From assembly GCF_000369065.1 (NCBI RefSeq), contig NZ_KB849806.1, forward strand, positions 1 through 64,000: a stretch of 64,000 nt of DNA. The letters are read 5' to 3'. Source of the DNA: Acinetobacter haemolyticus CIP 64.3 = MTCC 9819 (GTDB lineage Bacteria > Pseudomonadota > Gammaproteobacteria > Pseudomonadales > Moraxellaceae). A program made the translations under genes and the position numbers. The notes under the pieces are model-generated. The model searched no databases. It was not told where the DNA came from and worked only from the letters and a program-made list of their open reading frames with translations. Below, one piece after another: positions 30,224 through 40,343 of this stretch. The stretch's first letter is position 1, and the number at the start of each line of letters is the position of its first letter.

Positions 30224-30652
30224 TTAAGAAAATAATCCGAGATATAAGCCATACATAAACAAATAGCGTCCTGCTTTAGCAATTGTGACAATCAATAAGA
30301 ACCGCCCAAAATGCTCTTTCATCAATCCAGCAATCAACGTAATCGGATCACCTATGATCGGCACCCAACTCAACAATAACGAGTAAAAACCATATTTATG
30401 ATAGATCTGTTGTGCTTGCTGCAAACGTGGTTCTGAGACAGGAAACCACTTTTTATCTTTATAATGCTCTATTTTCAATCCCAACCACCAGTTAACACAA
30501 GAGCCCAAAACATTTCCAACTGTCGCAACAAGCAACAAATAAAATGGATTGGACATCCCCTGCACCAATAAAGTCATAAGCACAGCTTCAGACTGTAAAG
30601 GTAGTAATGTTGCAGCACCAAAAGCAGAGAGAAATAATAGAAAATAGGACAT
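30224..30652 (-). CDS. YqaA-like DedA family membrane protein
   Basis: A 142-aa inner-membrane protein of the DedA/VTT superfamily, YqaA type: about four hydrophobic helices, ATLLPLQSEAVLMTLLVQG near the N-terminus, and the conserved GNVLGSCVNWWLG and SWVPIIGDPITLIAGL. DedA proteins are implicated in lipid carrier flipping and membrane homeostasis; the YqaA branch is uncharacterised. It is the last gene of the segment inserted between infC and rpmI. Confidence 0.88.
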   Translation of the reverse strand: MSYFLLFLSAFGAATLLPLQSEAVLMTLLVQGMSNPFYLLLVATVGNVLGSCVNWWLGLKIEHYKDKKWFPVSEPRLQQAQQIYHKYGFYSLLLSWVPIIGDPITLIAGLMKEHFGRFLLIVTIAKAGRYLFMYGLYLGLFS

Positions 30653-30705
30653 CAGGGTGTGAAAGCACTTACATAGAGATCAAAGCAATGCCCAGACAAT
30701 ATCAC

Positions 30706-31563
30706 TTAAACTGATTCAATCAAAGTAAGTTTATCCCATGCTTGTCTAAGTTTCTGTGGGTTCATTTGTATCTTAAAAACCGCTTGTATTATTTCCCCAA
30801 ACTCATGCGGGGTTGATAAAACCTTTTTATCAGATTTTTCTTTACCATGAATTCTCAATACCTGATCTTTCAATGTCATTCTGGCTTCCGTGGTCGCTGT
30901 AAATAACATTAAATGTTGAGTAAATAATGATTCAGGTGACGTTGATATATACCAATTGGCAATTTCCGCATCCGCCATCGCGATCTGTTGATCAGGATTA
31001 ATTGCATACACATTGACCCATTCATTATGTAAAAAAACCTGAAGCATATACTTCACATCTGTCAGCACAGCCATGTCCAATCCACACTGTGCAACATCCA
31101 CAAATCGAAACTGTTCCAAAGGTGTTGACTGCGCCTCTCCGATACAATCTAAAGATAGAATTGTTGTTGGTGTCATCCCCCCAAAGCCGGGATCATATAA
31201 AAATAATTGCTGATCGATTCGCACCAACGTGACTAAATGAGTACGGATAGGTGCTGTGGTATGTGCACTTTGATAATAGACACGACCTAATACATTATAA
31301 GCGTCATATCCCAACTCAGTTAATGCAATTCTGCTCAGAGTGCTGTGCTCCAAGCAATATCCTTCCCGATTTTCATATAATAATTTTTGAGCAAGTTGTT
31401 CAGGTACTAATGAGACTTCCTCCCCAAGAAAAGAGGATAGATTACCAAAAGGAATGTGCTCAACATGGTAACTTAGCAGAGTCTTTAAGTTCTCTAGCGT
31501 AGGTAAACAGTGCCCTTGAAAATCAAGTTTTTTTAAATAGTCTGTCGCGATTGTAGAGTTCAT
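30706..31563 (-). CDS. Arylamine N-acetyltransferase
   Basis: A 285-aa NAT-family enzyme that transfers acetyl from acetyl-CoA to arylamines or hydrazines by a ping-pong mechanism. The catalytic triad is visible: Cys70 (REGYCLEHS), His109 (IRTHLVTLV) and Asp124 (LYDPGFGG). Physiological substrate unknown. It runs in the same direction as its neighbours with gaps of about 50 bp to yqaA and 120 bp from the upstream membrane protein. Confidence 0.92.
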   Translation of the reverse strand: MNSTIATDYLKKLDFQGHCLPTLENLKTLLSYHVEHIPFGNLSSFLGEEVSLVPEQLAQKLLYENREGYCLEHSTLSRIALTELGYDAYNVLGRVYYQSAHTTAPIRTHLVTLVRIDQQLFLYDPGFGGMTPTTILSLDCIGEAQSTPLEQFRFVDVAQCGLDMAVLTDVKYMLQVFLHNEWVNVYAINPDQQIAMADAEIANWYISTSPESLFTQHLMLFTATTEARMTLKDQVLRIHGKEKSDKKVLSTPHEFGEIIQAVFKIQMNPQKLRQAWDKLTLIESV

Positions 31564-31685
31564 AACGCTTTATACTTGTTTTAAAATTACATTATCCTAT
31601 ACCGATCATCGAGCTTTAAGTCTAAAAATTACACAACTATAAAATAGTCACGCTGATAGGGCTAAATGCATGGTTTTAACACAGA

Positions 31686-32117
31686 TTATTTCTTCATTTT
31701 GGCGACCTTAGATCGCACAGAAAAATTCACGACGGAAAAAATGAATGGAAAAGCAAATGCGACCCAAAATGTAAGGTCTGACGTTACAACTCGTTGATAT
31801 AAACTAAGTTGGATACCATCATCTGAAACTGCCGCCCAGTCCATGGATACCGTATGATAAAGATAAGTGCTTAACAACAACGACAGGCTTAAAAAGCTCA
31901 CGAAAAGCCAAGTGCTACCATATGAGTTTCTAGTTTCCACCTGCAGCCAAGCAAATAACGTAGAAAATAAAAGCCCCAATACACCGATCAAAGCAAAGAC
32001 CAAAATCCCCAAATGATCTTCGGAATAGCGATTGTGTAGCAGAGCGCAGACGATTGCTGTAAGTACCAACAATCCCATCGCAATCGCCCAATGTCTCAGA
32101 TAAAGTTGTTGTTTCAC
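31686..32117 (-). CDS. Unknown four-helix membrane protein
   Basis: A 143-aa protein with four predicted membrane helices (AIAMGLLVLTAIVCALL, LGILVFALIGVLGLLFSTLF, WLFVSFLSLSLLLSTYLY, LTFWVAFAFPFIFSVVNF). The reading frame is open upstream to 32231 inside the GST gene, but that part looks like non-coding shadow (Cys/Arg-rich). I choose GTG at 32117, after an AGGA 11 nt upstream, which also avoids the overlap. An ATG at MGLLV is another option. Family not recognised. Confidence 0.6.
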   Translation of the reverse strand: MKQQLYLRHWAIAMGLLVLTAIVCALLHNRYSEDHLGILVFALIGVLGLLFSTLFAWLQVETRNSYGSTWLFVSFLSLSLLLSTYLYHTVSMDWAAVSDDGIQLSLYQRVVTSDLTFWVAFAFPFIFSVVNFSVRSKVAKMKK

Positions 32118-32125
32118 AACACGTA

Positions 32126-32746
32126 TTATCCTACTTTGATCGATAAAGCTCTTTGTATGGCAGGACGTGCAGTTAAGCGATCGATATAATCTTTCACATA
32201 AGGATAATCTTCGAGTTGAATACTTTGCCACTCATAGCGTAATGCCCAAGGTAAAATCGCCATATCTGCGATCGAGTATTCACCAGCTACAAACTTCTGA
32301 CCAACCAGCTGTTTATTCAAAACACCATACAGCCGTTTGGTTTCATTGATATAGCGCTCCGTCGCATAAGGAATACGCTCAGGTGCAAACTTGTTGAAAT
32401 GATGGTTTTGCCCAAGCATCGGACCAAAACCACCCATTTGCCACATCAACCATTGCTCTACCTCAACTCGCTCTTGCTCATCAAGGGGATAGAACAATCC
32501 AGTTTTGCGACCTAAATATTGCAAGATTGCGCCAGATTCAAATACAGAAATTGGTTCACCACGTGGACCATTTTGATCAACGATTGCTGGAATTTTATTG
32601 TTTGGAGAAATCCTTAAAAAGTCTGGCTGAAACTGATCATTTTCTAAAATATTAATCGGGAAAATTTGATATTCAAGCCCCATTTCTTCTAAAGCAATCG
32701 TTATTTTATGGCCATTGGGGGTACCCCAATAATATAAGTCAATCAT
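32126..32746 (-). CDS. Glutathione S-transferase family, YfcG/YghU-like
   Basis: A 206-aa protein with an N-terminal thioredoxin-fold domain (residues 1-85) and an all-helical C-terminal domain. The active-site segment YYWGTPNGHKITIALEE carries the TPN-x-x-K pattern of the nu-class enzymes YfcG/YghU, which bind two glutathiones and act as disulphide reductases without an active-site Tyr/Ser/Cys. NNKIPAIVD and FESGAILQYL form the glutathione site. Substrate unknown. Confidence 0.9.
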   Translation of the reverse strand: MIDLYYWGTPNGHKITIALEEMGLEYQIFPINILENDQFQPDFLRISPNNKIPAIVDQNGPRGEPISVFESGAILQYLGRKTGLFYPLDEQERVEVEQWLMWQMGGFGPMLGQNHHFNKFAPERIPYATERYINETKRLYGVLNKQLVGQKFVAGEYSIADMAILPWALRYEWQSIQLEDYPYVKDYIDRLTARPAIQRALSIKVG

Positions 32747-32883
32747 TTAGTTATCCTATTCATCTTTATCTTGACTGTTGTTGCGTTATATCACATTTTT
32801 CAGAATTTGATCAGCACAGCAGCACGAAAAAGAAACAATAAAATTATGTTTGCACAGAGCATATTAAAAGGTGTATTTGATTT

Positions 32884-33201
32884 TTATCGATTCGCCAAAA
32901 ACTCTTTCGCCTTTTCCCCTACAAATCGACGACCAGCGTTATCCCCCTTGATCCACTCATCAACCGAAAACAGATCAAATAAACCTACTTTGACTAAGGT
33001 TGGGATAGCACACTCTAATTCAGCCTCCACCTCACCTCTTGTACCTGCATTATATAAATTAATATTATGCAACATGGTTGCTACAGTGCCTGTTTGTACC
33101 TGACTACCGTCTTTTAAGCGAACTTGAGGCAACACCTCACCCTCTTGCACCACTTTTTGATTTATTTCAGACAACTCATGTGTACCATTAACGATAGTCA
33201 T
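32884..33201 (-). CDS. Small conserved-looking protein of unknown function
   Basis: A 105-aa soluble protein (MTIVNGTHELSEINQKVVQ ... FVGEKAKEFLANR). I do not recognise a named family. The ATG at 33201 has GGAG 9 nt upstream; the open frame extends five codons to a TTG that overlaps this site. No signal peptide or membrane segment. It is the first gene after the infC terminator on the minus strand and likely has its own promoter. Confidence 0.7.
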   Translation of the reverse strand: MTIVNGTHELSEINQKVVQEGEVLPQVRLKDGSQVQTGTVATMLHNINLYNAGTRGEVEAELECAIPTLVKVGLFDLFSVDEWIKGDNAGRRFVGEKAKEFLANR

Positions 33202-33296
33202 CTTTTGATTCTCCAATGATAATATACTTTACTTTTCAACTAAAATTAACATAAATCTGCTCAAAAATTAAGCCTTGTTTCCACATTTGTATAAAC

Positions 33297-33327
33297 AAAA
33301 AAACACCGCAATAGCGGTGTTTTTTTT
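33297..33327 (-). terminator. infC terminator
   Basis: AAACACCGC / GCGGTGTTT with loop AATA and a T-run on the minus strand, 13 bp past the infC stop. It shows that thrS-infC is a separate transcript from rpmI-rplT here. Confidence 0.85.
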
Positions 33328-33339
33328 ATTAAGAAAAAA

Positions 33340-33891
33340 TTACTTTTTCTTTTTCGGACCAAGCAGCATACCCATTTGGCGACCTTCCATTTTTGGAGGT
33401 TGCTCAACAACGCCAAACTCAGCCACATCAGCTTCAATTTTTTGTAATTGAGCAAGACCAAGCTGTTGGTGTGCCATTTCACGACCACGGAAACGTAAAG
33501 TAATTTTCACCTTATTTCCTTCTTCAAGGAAACGTAAAATTGCACGCAATTTTACTTGGTAATCACCTACGTCCGTCGCTGGACGTAACTTGATTTCTTT
33601 CACTTGCACTTGATGCTGTTTTTTCTTCGCATCTTTTTGCTTTTGCTTTAAGTCAAATAAGTGCTTGTTGTAGTCCATGATTTTACAAACAGGAGGTTCT
33701 GCATTAGCAACGATCTCAACAAGGTCAAGATCAGCTTCTTCAGCAGCACGTAATGCTTCATTTAATGAAACGACACCTTTCTGTTCCCCATCAGCAGCAA
33801 CGAGACGTACTTCTTTCGCACGAATCTCATCATTAATGGCTGGACGGTTACTTTTAGCACCTTGTTGTTGGTTACGATCAGGCTGTTTAAT
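33340..33891 (-). CDS. infC: Translation initiation factor IF-3, ATT start
   Basis: IF-3 prevents subunit joining and checks start codon choice. The full protein is 183 aa, from an ATT at 33891 (read as Met; next residues [16 protein letters not shown]) to PKKKK. The N-domain ([41 protein letters not shown]) and C-domain ([31 protein letters not shown]) are complete. A scan for ATG/GTG/TTG finds only the last 112 residues. GGAG lies 8 nt before the ATT, inside the end of thrS. AUU starts let IF-3 repress its own synthesis in E. coli (established knowledge). Confidence 0.95.
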   Translation of the reverse strand: MKQPDRNQQQGAKSNRPAINDEIRAKEVRLVAADGEQKGVVSLNEALRAAEEADLDLVEIVANAEPPVCKIMDYNKHLFDLKQKQKDAKKKQHQVQVKEIKLRPATDVGDYQVKLRAILRFLEEGNKVKITLRFRGREMAHQQLGLAQLQKIEADVAEFGVVEQPPKMEGRQMGMLLGPKKKK

Positions 33892-33896
33892 CTTTA

Positions 33897-35819
33897 TTAC
33901 TCCACAATGTACCGGCCGCGTTCGGCAACGGCAGATTTCACTAAATCAATGAATGCATCAATTGACATAGTACCTAAATTTTTTCCTGAGCGTGTACGCA
34001 CATTTACGGTGCCCTCTTCAACTTCTCGATCACCGAGAACCAAAAGATAAGGAATACGCTCTAGGGTACGCTCACGAATCTTAAATCCGATTTTTTCATT
34101 TCTCAAGTCAGAAATAGCACGAAGACCACTTTCTTTGAGTTTTGCAACCACTTGCTCACACGCATCTGCTTGTGAATCGGTAATATTCATCACACAAGCT
34201 TGAATTGGTGCAAGCCAAGGTGGCATGAAACCAGCGTAATGTTCAATTAGTATACCAATAAAACGCTCAAAACTGCCAAGAATTGCACGATGCAACATAA
34301 CTGGTTGATCACGCTCATTGTCTTCAGTCACGTACGAAGCATCTAAACGGATTGGCAAGTTGAAGTCACACTGGATTGTACCGCACTGCCATACACGACC
34401 TAAGCAGTCTTTCAATGAAAATTCAATCTTCGGACCATAGAATGCACCTTCACCAGGTTGTAGATCCCATGCTAAGCCTGCATCATTTAAAGCATCAGCC
34501 AAAGATTTTTCAGCAATATCCCAAAGTGCATCGTCACCCACACGCTTTTCAGGACGTGTTGAAAGCTTCATTTGTACTTCTTCAAAGCCGAAGTCTTTAT
34601 AAACATCTAAAGTCAGTTTAATAAAGTCTGCAACTTCTTGACCAATTTGTTCTTTGGTACAGAAGATATGCGCATCATCTTGAGTAAAGCCACGTACACG
34701 CATGATACCGTGTAAAGAACCTGATGGTTCATTACGGTGACAAGAACCGAACTCCGCTAAACGGATTGGTAAATCACGGTAAGATTTTAATCCTTGGTTG
34801 AACACTTGCACGTGACAAGGGCAGTTCATTGGCTTTACTGCATAATTACGACTTTCTGAGTGAGTCGTAAACATGTTTTCAGCATAGTTTGCCGCATGTC
34901 CTGATTTTTCCCAAAGCGTAAAGTCTACGATCTGTGGTGTCTTAATTTCTTGGTAACCATTGTCCTGCTGAACTTTACGCATGTATTGTTCAAGCACTTG
35001 GTAAATCGTCCAACCATTGGCATGCCAGAACACCATACCTGGCGCTTCTTCTTGCATGTGGAATAAGTCTAAAGCTTTACCAATTTTACGATGGTCACGT
35101 TTTTCAGCTTCTTCAATACGTTTGATATACGCAGCCAACTGTTTCTTGTCTGCCCAAGCTGTACCATAAATACGCTGTAACTGCTCATTCTTGGCATCAC
35201 CACGCCAGTAAGCACCAGAGATTTTAGTGAGCTTGAATGATTTTAAGAATTTAGTATTCGGTACGTGCGGACCACGGCACATATCCAAATAATCTTGATG
35301 GTAGTACAAGCCCATTTGAGTTTCTTCTGGCATGTCTGCAATCAAGCGTAATTTATATTCTTCGCCACGTGCTGTGAATTCTGCAATCACTTCATCACGC
35401 GGTGTCATCTTTTTAATAACGTCATAATCTTGATCGATGAGCTTTTTCATACGCTCTTCAATCGCAGCCATATCATCCAAAGTAAATGGACGTGGCATCC
35501 AGATGTCGTAATAGAAACCTTCTTCGATCACTGGACCGATTACCATTTTCGCTTCAGGGAACAATTGCTTAACCGCATGTCCGACTAAGTGCGCACATGA
35601 GTGACGAATGATTTCTAAACCTTCTTCATCTTTCGGGGTAATAATCTGAACTGTTGCATCTTCTGTGATTAAATCACAAGCATCCACCAAACGATCATTG
35701 ATACGACCAGCAACGGTATTTTTCGCTAGGCCCGGACCAATGCTCTGAGCAAGTTCCATCACGGAAATCGGTTGATCAAATTGCTTTTGATCACCATTTG
35801 GTAAAGTAATGATTGGCAT
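33897..35819 (-). CDS. thrS: Threonine-tRNA ligase
   Basis: A 640-aa class II synthetase: N-terminal TGS domain ([16 protein letters not shown]), editing domain with [10 protein letters not shown] and the C-rich ICRGPHVP-like segment ([12 protein letters not shown]), catalytic core with zinc ligands ([10 protein letters not shown]), [19 protein letters not shown] (motif 2), and the anticodon-binding domain. I start at 35819, where AAGGAT lies 6 nt upstream; the frame is open to 35852. The stop is 5 nt before the infC ATT, and the infC Shine-Dalgarno is in the last codons. Confidence 0.98.
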   Translation of the reverse strand: MPIITLPNGDQKQFDQPISVMELAQSIGPGLAKNTVAGRINDRLVDACDLITEDATVQIITPKDEEGLEIIRHSCAHLVGHAVKQLFPEAKMVIGPVIEEGFYYDIWMPRPFTLDDMAAIEERMKKLIDQDYDVIKKMTPRDEVIAEFTARGEEYKLRLIADMPEETQMGLYYHQDYLDMCRGPHVPNTKFLKSFKLTKISGAYWRGDAKNEQLQRIYGTAWADKKQLAAYIKRIEEAEKRDHRKIGKALDLFHMQEEAPGMVFWHANGWTIYQVLEQYMRKVQQDNGYQEIKTPQIVDFTLWEKSGHAANYAENMFTTHSESRNYAVKPMNCPCHVQVFNQGLKSYRDLPIRLAEFGSCHRNEPSGSLHGIMRVRGFTQDDAHIFCTKEQIGQEVADFIKLTLDVYKDFGFEEVQMKLSTRPEKRVGDDALWDIAEKSLADALNDAGLAWDLQPGEGAFYGPKIEFSLKDCLGRVWQCGTIQCDFNLPIRLDASYVTEDNERDQPVMLHRAILGSFERFIGILIEHYAGFMPPWLAPIQACVMNITDSQADACEQVVAKLKESGLRAISDLRNEKIGFKIRERTLERIPYLLVLGDREVEEGTVNVRTRSGKNLGTMSIDAFIDLVKSAVAERGRYIVE

Positions 35820-35879
35820 AATAAAATCCTTAAGGAGTGATGCCCCGCACAATGGAGCATATCACCGCGAGATTATGTA

Positions 35880-35895
35880 TTGAGGCGGACCTCAA
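35880..35895 (-). other. Small hairpin in the thrS leader
   Basis: TTGAGG / CCTCAA with a 4-nt loop, about 60 nt before the thrS start on the minus strand. In E. coli ThrRS binds tRNA-like stems in its own leader. The loop here (TCCG on the sense strand) does not mimic a Thr anticodon, so this link is weak. The rest of 35820-36118 holds no gene. Confidence 0.25.
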
Positions 35896-36118
35896 AAAAT
35901 AAAAAACGGCGGATAAAAAAGTACCCGAGATTTTACACAGGTTTAGACAAGGAAGAAACCTTTGATTGGAGAAAAACCCAAGTCAAAAATATATCTCAGA
36001 CTAAAGCCTTAGTGATTTCGTGTCAGCAGCGTACTATGGTGATATAGATATATGGGGACTGCGGTCATTTTTAACACCCCAGCAAATTTCCTCATAAAAT
36101 AAACATGGAGCAATACAC

Positions 36119-37762
36119 ATGGTTAGTGCATACGACGAATTACCCAAAAACCCAGCGAACTTTGTTGCGTTATCACCATTACGCTATTTAGAGCGTGCAG
36201 CTTATATTTACCCGAATCAGGCCGCAATTATTCATGGTAAACGTCAGATTACATGGCAACAAAGCTATCAACGCTGTCGTCAATTTGCACACCAACTGAC
36301 ACGTTTAGGTATCCAAAAGAACGATACCGTTTCTGTACTTTTACCAAATGTTCCAGCGATGATTGAAGCCCATTTTGCCGTTCCCATGGCAGGTGCCGTT
36401 CTAAATACGCTAAATACGCGCTTAGATGCCAAAACCATTGCCTTTATGCTAGAACATGCTGAAGCAAAAGTGCTTTTAGTTGACCCAGAGTTTAAAGCGA
36501 TTGCAGAAGAAGCACTCACATATATTCATCAAGATATGATTGTAATTGACGTTTTTGATAATGAGTATGAAGGTGAACAACTGCCCCTTGGTCAATATGA
36601 ATATGAGTCTTGGATAGCTCAAGGCGATCCTGAGTTTGAATGGTTACTTCCACAAGATGAATGGGATGCGATCAGCCTGAATTACACCTCGGGAACAACA
36701 GGAAATCCAAAAGGTGTGGTTTATCATCATCGTGGTGCTTACCTCAATGCAGCAAGTAATATTTTGGCATGTGGCATGAAACCTCGTGCTGTGTATCTTT
36801 GGACCTTACCCCTGTTTCATTGCAATGGCTGGTGTTTTGCATGGTCTATTGCCGCCAGTGGCGGAACCAATATTTGTTTACGTCGCGTCGATCCAACACT
36901 AATCTTTCAATATATTGCCGAACACAAAGTAGATTATTTCTGTGGCGCACCGATTGTTTTATCGATGCTGATCAATACGCCTCAGGAACAAAGAACCGCA
37001 TTTGACCATCATGTGGAGGTGATGGTTGCTGGTGCTGCACCGCCAGTTGCGATTATTGAAGGGATGCGTAATATCGGCATCAATGTCAATCACGTCTATG
37101 GTTTAACCGAAACCTACGGTCCTTCAGCGCTATGTGCCTCACAAGCAGGTTGGAGTGAGTTATCTATCCAAGAACAAGCTCAATTGCATTCACGTCAAGG
37201 CGTTCCATACCCTCTACAAGACAGTATGCGAGTACTTGATCCTGAAACCATGCAACCTGTGCCAAATGATGGCGAAACCATGGGCGAAATCATGTTCCGT
37301 GGCAATATCGTCATGAAAGGCTATCTCAAAAACCCACAGGCCACTGAAGAAGCATTTCAAGGGGGTTGGTTCCATACCGGGGATTTAGCCGTATGCCATC
37401 CCGATGGCTATGCCAAAATCACGGACCGCTCCAAAGACATTATTATTTCAGGTGGGGAAAATATTTCTTCATTAGAAGTCGAAGATGTTTTGTATCGACA
37501 CCCAGCAGTCATGACTGCAGCCGTAGTCGCAAAGCCTGATCCACGTTGGCAAGAGGTGCCTTGTGCTTTTATTGAATTAAAACAAGGTAGCACAACTTCA
37601 CCAGAAGAAATTATTCTGCACTGTCAAAAAGAACTTGCACGCTTTAAAGTTCCTAAAGACGTGGTAATTACTGAGATCCCTAAAACATCAACTGGGAAAT
37701 TACAAAAATTTATTTTAAGAGAATGGGCAAAAGAACGAGCTACAAGTGAGTTTGGAAATTAA
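36119..37762 (+). CDS. Acyl-CoA synthetase (AMP-binding)
   Basis: A 547-aa ATP-dependent acyl-CoA ligase of the ANL superfamily. It has the P-loop YTSGTTGNPKGVVYHHRG, GLTETYG (A5), the hinge region GWFHTGDLAVCHPDGYAKITDRSKD, GGENISSLEVEDVLY and the catalytic Lys in PKTSTGKLQKFILR. The pattern resembles medium-chain or 3-methylmercaptopropionate ligases (DmdB-like), but the substrate cannot be read from sequence. GGAG lies 11 nt before the ATG. It is alone, followed by a terminator. Confidence 0.9.
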   Translation: MVSAYDELPKNPANFVALSPLRYLERAAYIYPNQAAIIHGKRQITWQQSYQRCRQFAHQLTRLGIQKNDTVSVLLPNVPAMIEAHFAVPMAGAVLNTLNTRLDAKTIAFMLEHAEAKVLLVDPEFKAIAEEALTYIHQDMIVIDVFDNEYEGEQLPLGQYEYESWIAQGDPEFEWLLPQDEWDAISLNYTSGTTGNPKGVVYHHRGAYLNAASNILACGMKPRAVYLWTLPLFHCNGWCFAWSIAASGGTNICLRRVDPTLIFQYIAEHKVDYFCGAPIVLSMLINTPQEQRTAFDHHVEVMVAGAAPPVAIIEGMRNIGINVNHVYGLTETYGPSALCASQAGWSELSIQEQAQLHSRQGVPYPLQDSMRVLDPETMQPVPNDGETMGEIMFRGNIVMKGYLKNPQATEEAFQGGWFHTGDLAVCHPDGYAKITDRSKDIIISGGENISSLEVEDVLYRHPAVMTAAVVAKPDPRWQEVPCAFIELKQGSTTSPEEIILHCQKELARFKVPKDVVITEIPKTSTGKLQKFILREWAKERATSEFGN

Positions 37763-37774
37763 TTGCCTAAATGC

Positions 37775-37805
37775 AAAAGAAGTTTCCTTAGAAACTTCTT
37801 TTTTT
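37775..37805. terminator. Bidirectional terminator, acyl-CoA synthetase / darP
   Basis: AAGAAGTTTC (37777-37786), loop CTTA, GAAACTTCTT, then five T; A-rich on the other side. The darP stop is just past it on the minus strand. Confidence 0.85.
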
Positions 37806-37809
37806 CAAG

Positions 37810-38346
37810 TTAACCTTGATCAGATAACAGCGCGACTTGTTGTACGTAGTTTACAAACTTACGTTTAGAAGCTTCGAGCTCTTCCTCACTCACCTGTTGT
37901 TTGATGTCACGATGAATACGAAGAACATGCTGACGTAAAGTATGGCGTTCTGATGCATTAAATACTTTGCTGAATTCATTAATGATCGGATCACCTTGCT
38001 CAATCATACGATCAACCCAACGCATCAATTGCATTTGTTTCTTTGCACCTTGTTGCGGTGTGAGATAAGACAAAATTATGCTTTCATCTTCATTACGCAA
38101 CAATTTGCCAATTCGCTGAAACTGACGACGACGTGCTTCAAATGAACTAATTTTTTGAACTTCAAGCAACGCATCTATCAGACGTTCATCCACAGGAAGT
38201 TTTTGAATTTGTTTTACATTCAATTGAGCCAATTGCTCACCTAAAGCAGCCATACGTTGTACAGCTTTCTTTTGCTCTGTTCTACTCGCACGCCCTTCTA
38301 ATGACTCAAAATCTTCATCGGTATAACGTTGGGTACCACGTGCCAC
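37810..38346 (-). CDS. darP: Ribosome biogenesis factor DarP (YjgA)
   Basis: A 178-aa helical, charged protein of the DUF615/YjgA family that binds late 50S assembly intermediates. Visible family segments are VQRMAALGEQLAQL, LPVDERLIDALLEVQKI and EARRRQFQRIGKLLR. It starts 2 bp after the HPr-like gene, giving a rapZ-HPr-darP operon. Confidence 0.93.
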   Translation of the reverse strand: MARGTQRYTDEDFESLEGRASRTEQKKAVQRMAALGEQLAQLNVKQIQKLPVDERLIDALLEVQKISSFEARRRQFQRIGKLLRNEDESIILSYLTPQQGAKKQMQLMRWVDRMIEQGDPIINEFSKVFNASERHTLRQHVLRIHRDIKQQVSEEELEASKRKFVNYVQQVALLSDQG

Positions 38347-38348
38347 TA

Positions 38349-38618
38349 TTACTCTGCCTCATAAAATTTTGCTGCGAACAGCGTTTGAATTTCTTCCAGT
38401 GCTTTGTCTTCATCAGCACCATCAATCACTAACCTTAATGTCGTGCCCTTACCCGCACCCAACATCAACAATGACATAATATTTTTTGCATCTACCAGCT
38501 TATCACCCTTACCAATTTGAATAGAAGAGCGAAATTTGGTCGTCACCTCAATCAGTTTACCTGATGCGCGTGCATGTAAGCCAAGTTTATTAATTACATC
38601 AATTGTTGTGTCTATCAT
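38349..38618 (-). CDS. HPr-family phosphocarrier (NPr-like)
   Basis: An 89-aa HPr fold with the phospho-acceptor His15 ([12 protein letters not shown]) and Ser49 in [10 protein letters not shown], the usual regulatory-site region. Next to rapZ, such proteins are usually NPr (PtsO) of the nitrogen phosphotransferase system, a regulatory rather than sugar-transport branch. A general HPr is the alternative. In A. baumannii NPr connects to the GigA/GigB pathway (established knowledge), and homologues of those genes lie at 1738-3360. It overlaps rapZ by 4 bp. Confidence 0.9.
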   Translation of the reverse strand: MIDTTIDVINKLGLHARASGKLIEVTTKFRSSIQIGKGDKLVDAKNIMSLLMLGAGKGTTLRLVIDGADEDKALEEIQTLFAAKFYEAE

Positions 38619-39466
38619 GACCAGTGCTTCATTTCTCTATGTAAGATTTGGACAGCCCATTTTGCCTCAAGGGCTTGCTTGAGTCTATCCACGATATAAA
38701 CTGAACGATGTTGTCCACCCGTGCAACCCACAGAAATGGTCATATAATGGCGATGCCCCTCTGCAAAAGCAGGTAGCCACTTTTCCAAGAAAGCATAAAT
38801 ATCAGCAAACATTTCATTGGTTTGCTGACTGCTCTCTAAAAATCGACGTACAGGTTCATCTAAACCAGATAAACGACGTAAATCTAAATCCCAATGTGGG
38901 TTAGGCAAATGACGGACATCAAATACATAATCAGCATCTAAAGGGATGCCATGCTTATAACCAAACGATTGCAAAATAACAATTAAGTTATCAGACTGCC
39001 CTAGTTTGGACAGTAAAATATGTTTTAAATCATGAACACTTTTATCTGTCGTATCAATATGCACTGTAGAGCGAAATTGTATCGGAATCAGCAGTTGCTT
39101 TTCTTCTTGTATACACTGCAATAAACTATTAAAACGGCTCGCTAAAGGATGCGGGCGTCTAGATGCACTAAAACGAGCAATCAAATCTTGATCTTGGGTA
39201 GTCAAATAAATGACATCAACTGAACCATGTCTTTTTAATTGCTCAAACACATGATCAAACTCTTGCATATCAGCACGTGTGCTTCGAATATCAACACCTA
39301 ACGCCAATTGCTCCAGATTATTTTCATGATCAAGTTTCGCCACTATTTCAGGCAACAGTGCCAAAGGTAAGTTATCTATACAATAGTAGCCTAAATCTTC
39401 AAGCACTTGTAACGCTGAAGATTTTCCTGAACCAGATTGTCCTGTGACGATAAGAATACGCTTCAT
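38615..39466 (-). CDS. rapZ: RNase adapter RapZ
   Basis: A 283-aa protein with Walker A GQSGSGKS (residues 9-16), the conserved [18 protein letters not shown], and the C-terminal [20 protein letters not shown]. In E. coli RapZ guides RNase E to GlmZ; in most bacteria it is a nucleotide-binding protein of less clear role. It overlaps the HPr-like gene by 4 bp and follows panC by 28 bp. Confidence 0.96.
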   Translation of the reverse strand: MKRILIVTGQSGSGKSSALQVLEDLGYYCIDNLPLALLPEIVAKLDHENNLEQLALGVDIRSTRADMQEFDHVFEQLKRHGSVDVIYLTTQDQDLIARFSASRRPHPLASRFNSLLQCIQEEKQLLIPIQFRSTVHIDTTDKSVHDLKHILLSKLGQSDNLIVILQSFGYKHGIPLDADYVFDVRHLPNPHWDLDLRRLSGLDEPVRRFLESSQQTNEMFADIYAFLEKWLPAFAEGHRHYMTISVGCTGGQHRSVYIVDRLKQALEAKWAVQILHREMKHWS

Positions 39467-39494
39467 GGCATGTTGCCCTTTTTATTCTGAAGTT

Positions 39495-40340
39495 CTAAGT
39501 TTTAAAATTTACTTGTAAATTATCGATTAAACGCGTCGTACCTAATTTTGCCGCAACGAATAAAACCAAATCTTGATCAAATTGCGTAATCGGCTGTAAA
39601 TTGGTTTGACGAGCTTCCACATAATCCACAACAAAACCTGCTTGTGTCAATTCAGTTGAGATATTTGCTAACACTTGCTCCAACACTTGACCATCATGCA
39701 ATTGCTGTTCCGCTTTCTTTAACAACTGGTAAATTTTAGGGGCAATTTCACGTTGCTCTTGAGATAAATAACCATTGCGAGAACTTAAAGCCAAGCCATC
39801 CTCAGCACGCACGATGGGCACACCAATCACTTCCAAAGGCATATTTAAATCTTGTACCAACTGACGAATCACCGCGAGTTGCTGATAATCCTTTTGACCA
39901 AAGAAAGCATAGTCCGGCTGTACCATATTAAATAATTTGGTAACAACAACCGCCACGCCATCAAAATGACCAGGGCGAGACTTTCCACACAAATCATCGG
40001 TAATTTGCCCAACACTAATATTGGTCAAGCGTGGTTGTGTTCCATACATTTGCTCAACAGAAGGCGCAAAAATAATATCGCAACCCACATCCGCCAACAA
40101 ACGACTATCTTGCTCTAAAGTACGTGGATAGTTATCAAAATCTTCACCCGCACCGAATTGAATTGGGTTGACAAAGATGCTCACCACAACCACATCACAA
40201 ATCTTTTTAGCAGCACGAACCAAGGTCAAATGACCTTCATGCAAATTTCCCATCGTCGGGACAAAACCAATCATTTTTTTGTTGCTGCGTGCTGTTGCAA
40301 GTGACGCAGTTAAGCCTTGTATCGTTGTTTCAGTTTTCAT
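39495..40340 (-). CDS. panC: Pantothenate synthetase
   Basis: Joins pantoate and beta-alanine, the last step to vitamin B5. The 281-aa protein has the nucleotidyl motif [52 protein letters not shown] and the KMSKS-like SSRNGYLS. It begins 3 bp after panB. Confidence 0.98.
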   Translation of the reverse strand: MKTETTIQGLTASLATARSNKKMIGFVPTMGNLHEGHLTLVRAAKKICDVVVVSIFVNPIQFGAGEDFDNYPRTLEQDSRLLADVGCDIIFAPSVEQMYGTQPRLTNISVGQITDDLCGKSRPGHFDGVAVVVTKLFNMVQPDYAFFGQKDYQQLAVIRQLVQDLNMPLEVIGVPIVRAEDGLALSSRNGYLSQEQREIAPKIYQLLKKAEQQLHDGQVLEQVLANISTELTQAGFVVDYVEARQTNLQPITQFDQDLVLFVAAKLGTTRLIDNLQVNFKT

Positions 40341-40343
40341 GAA

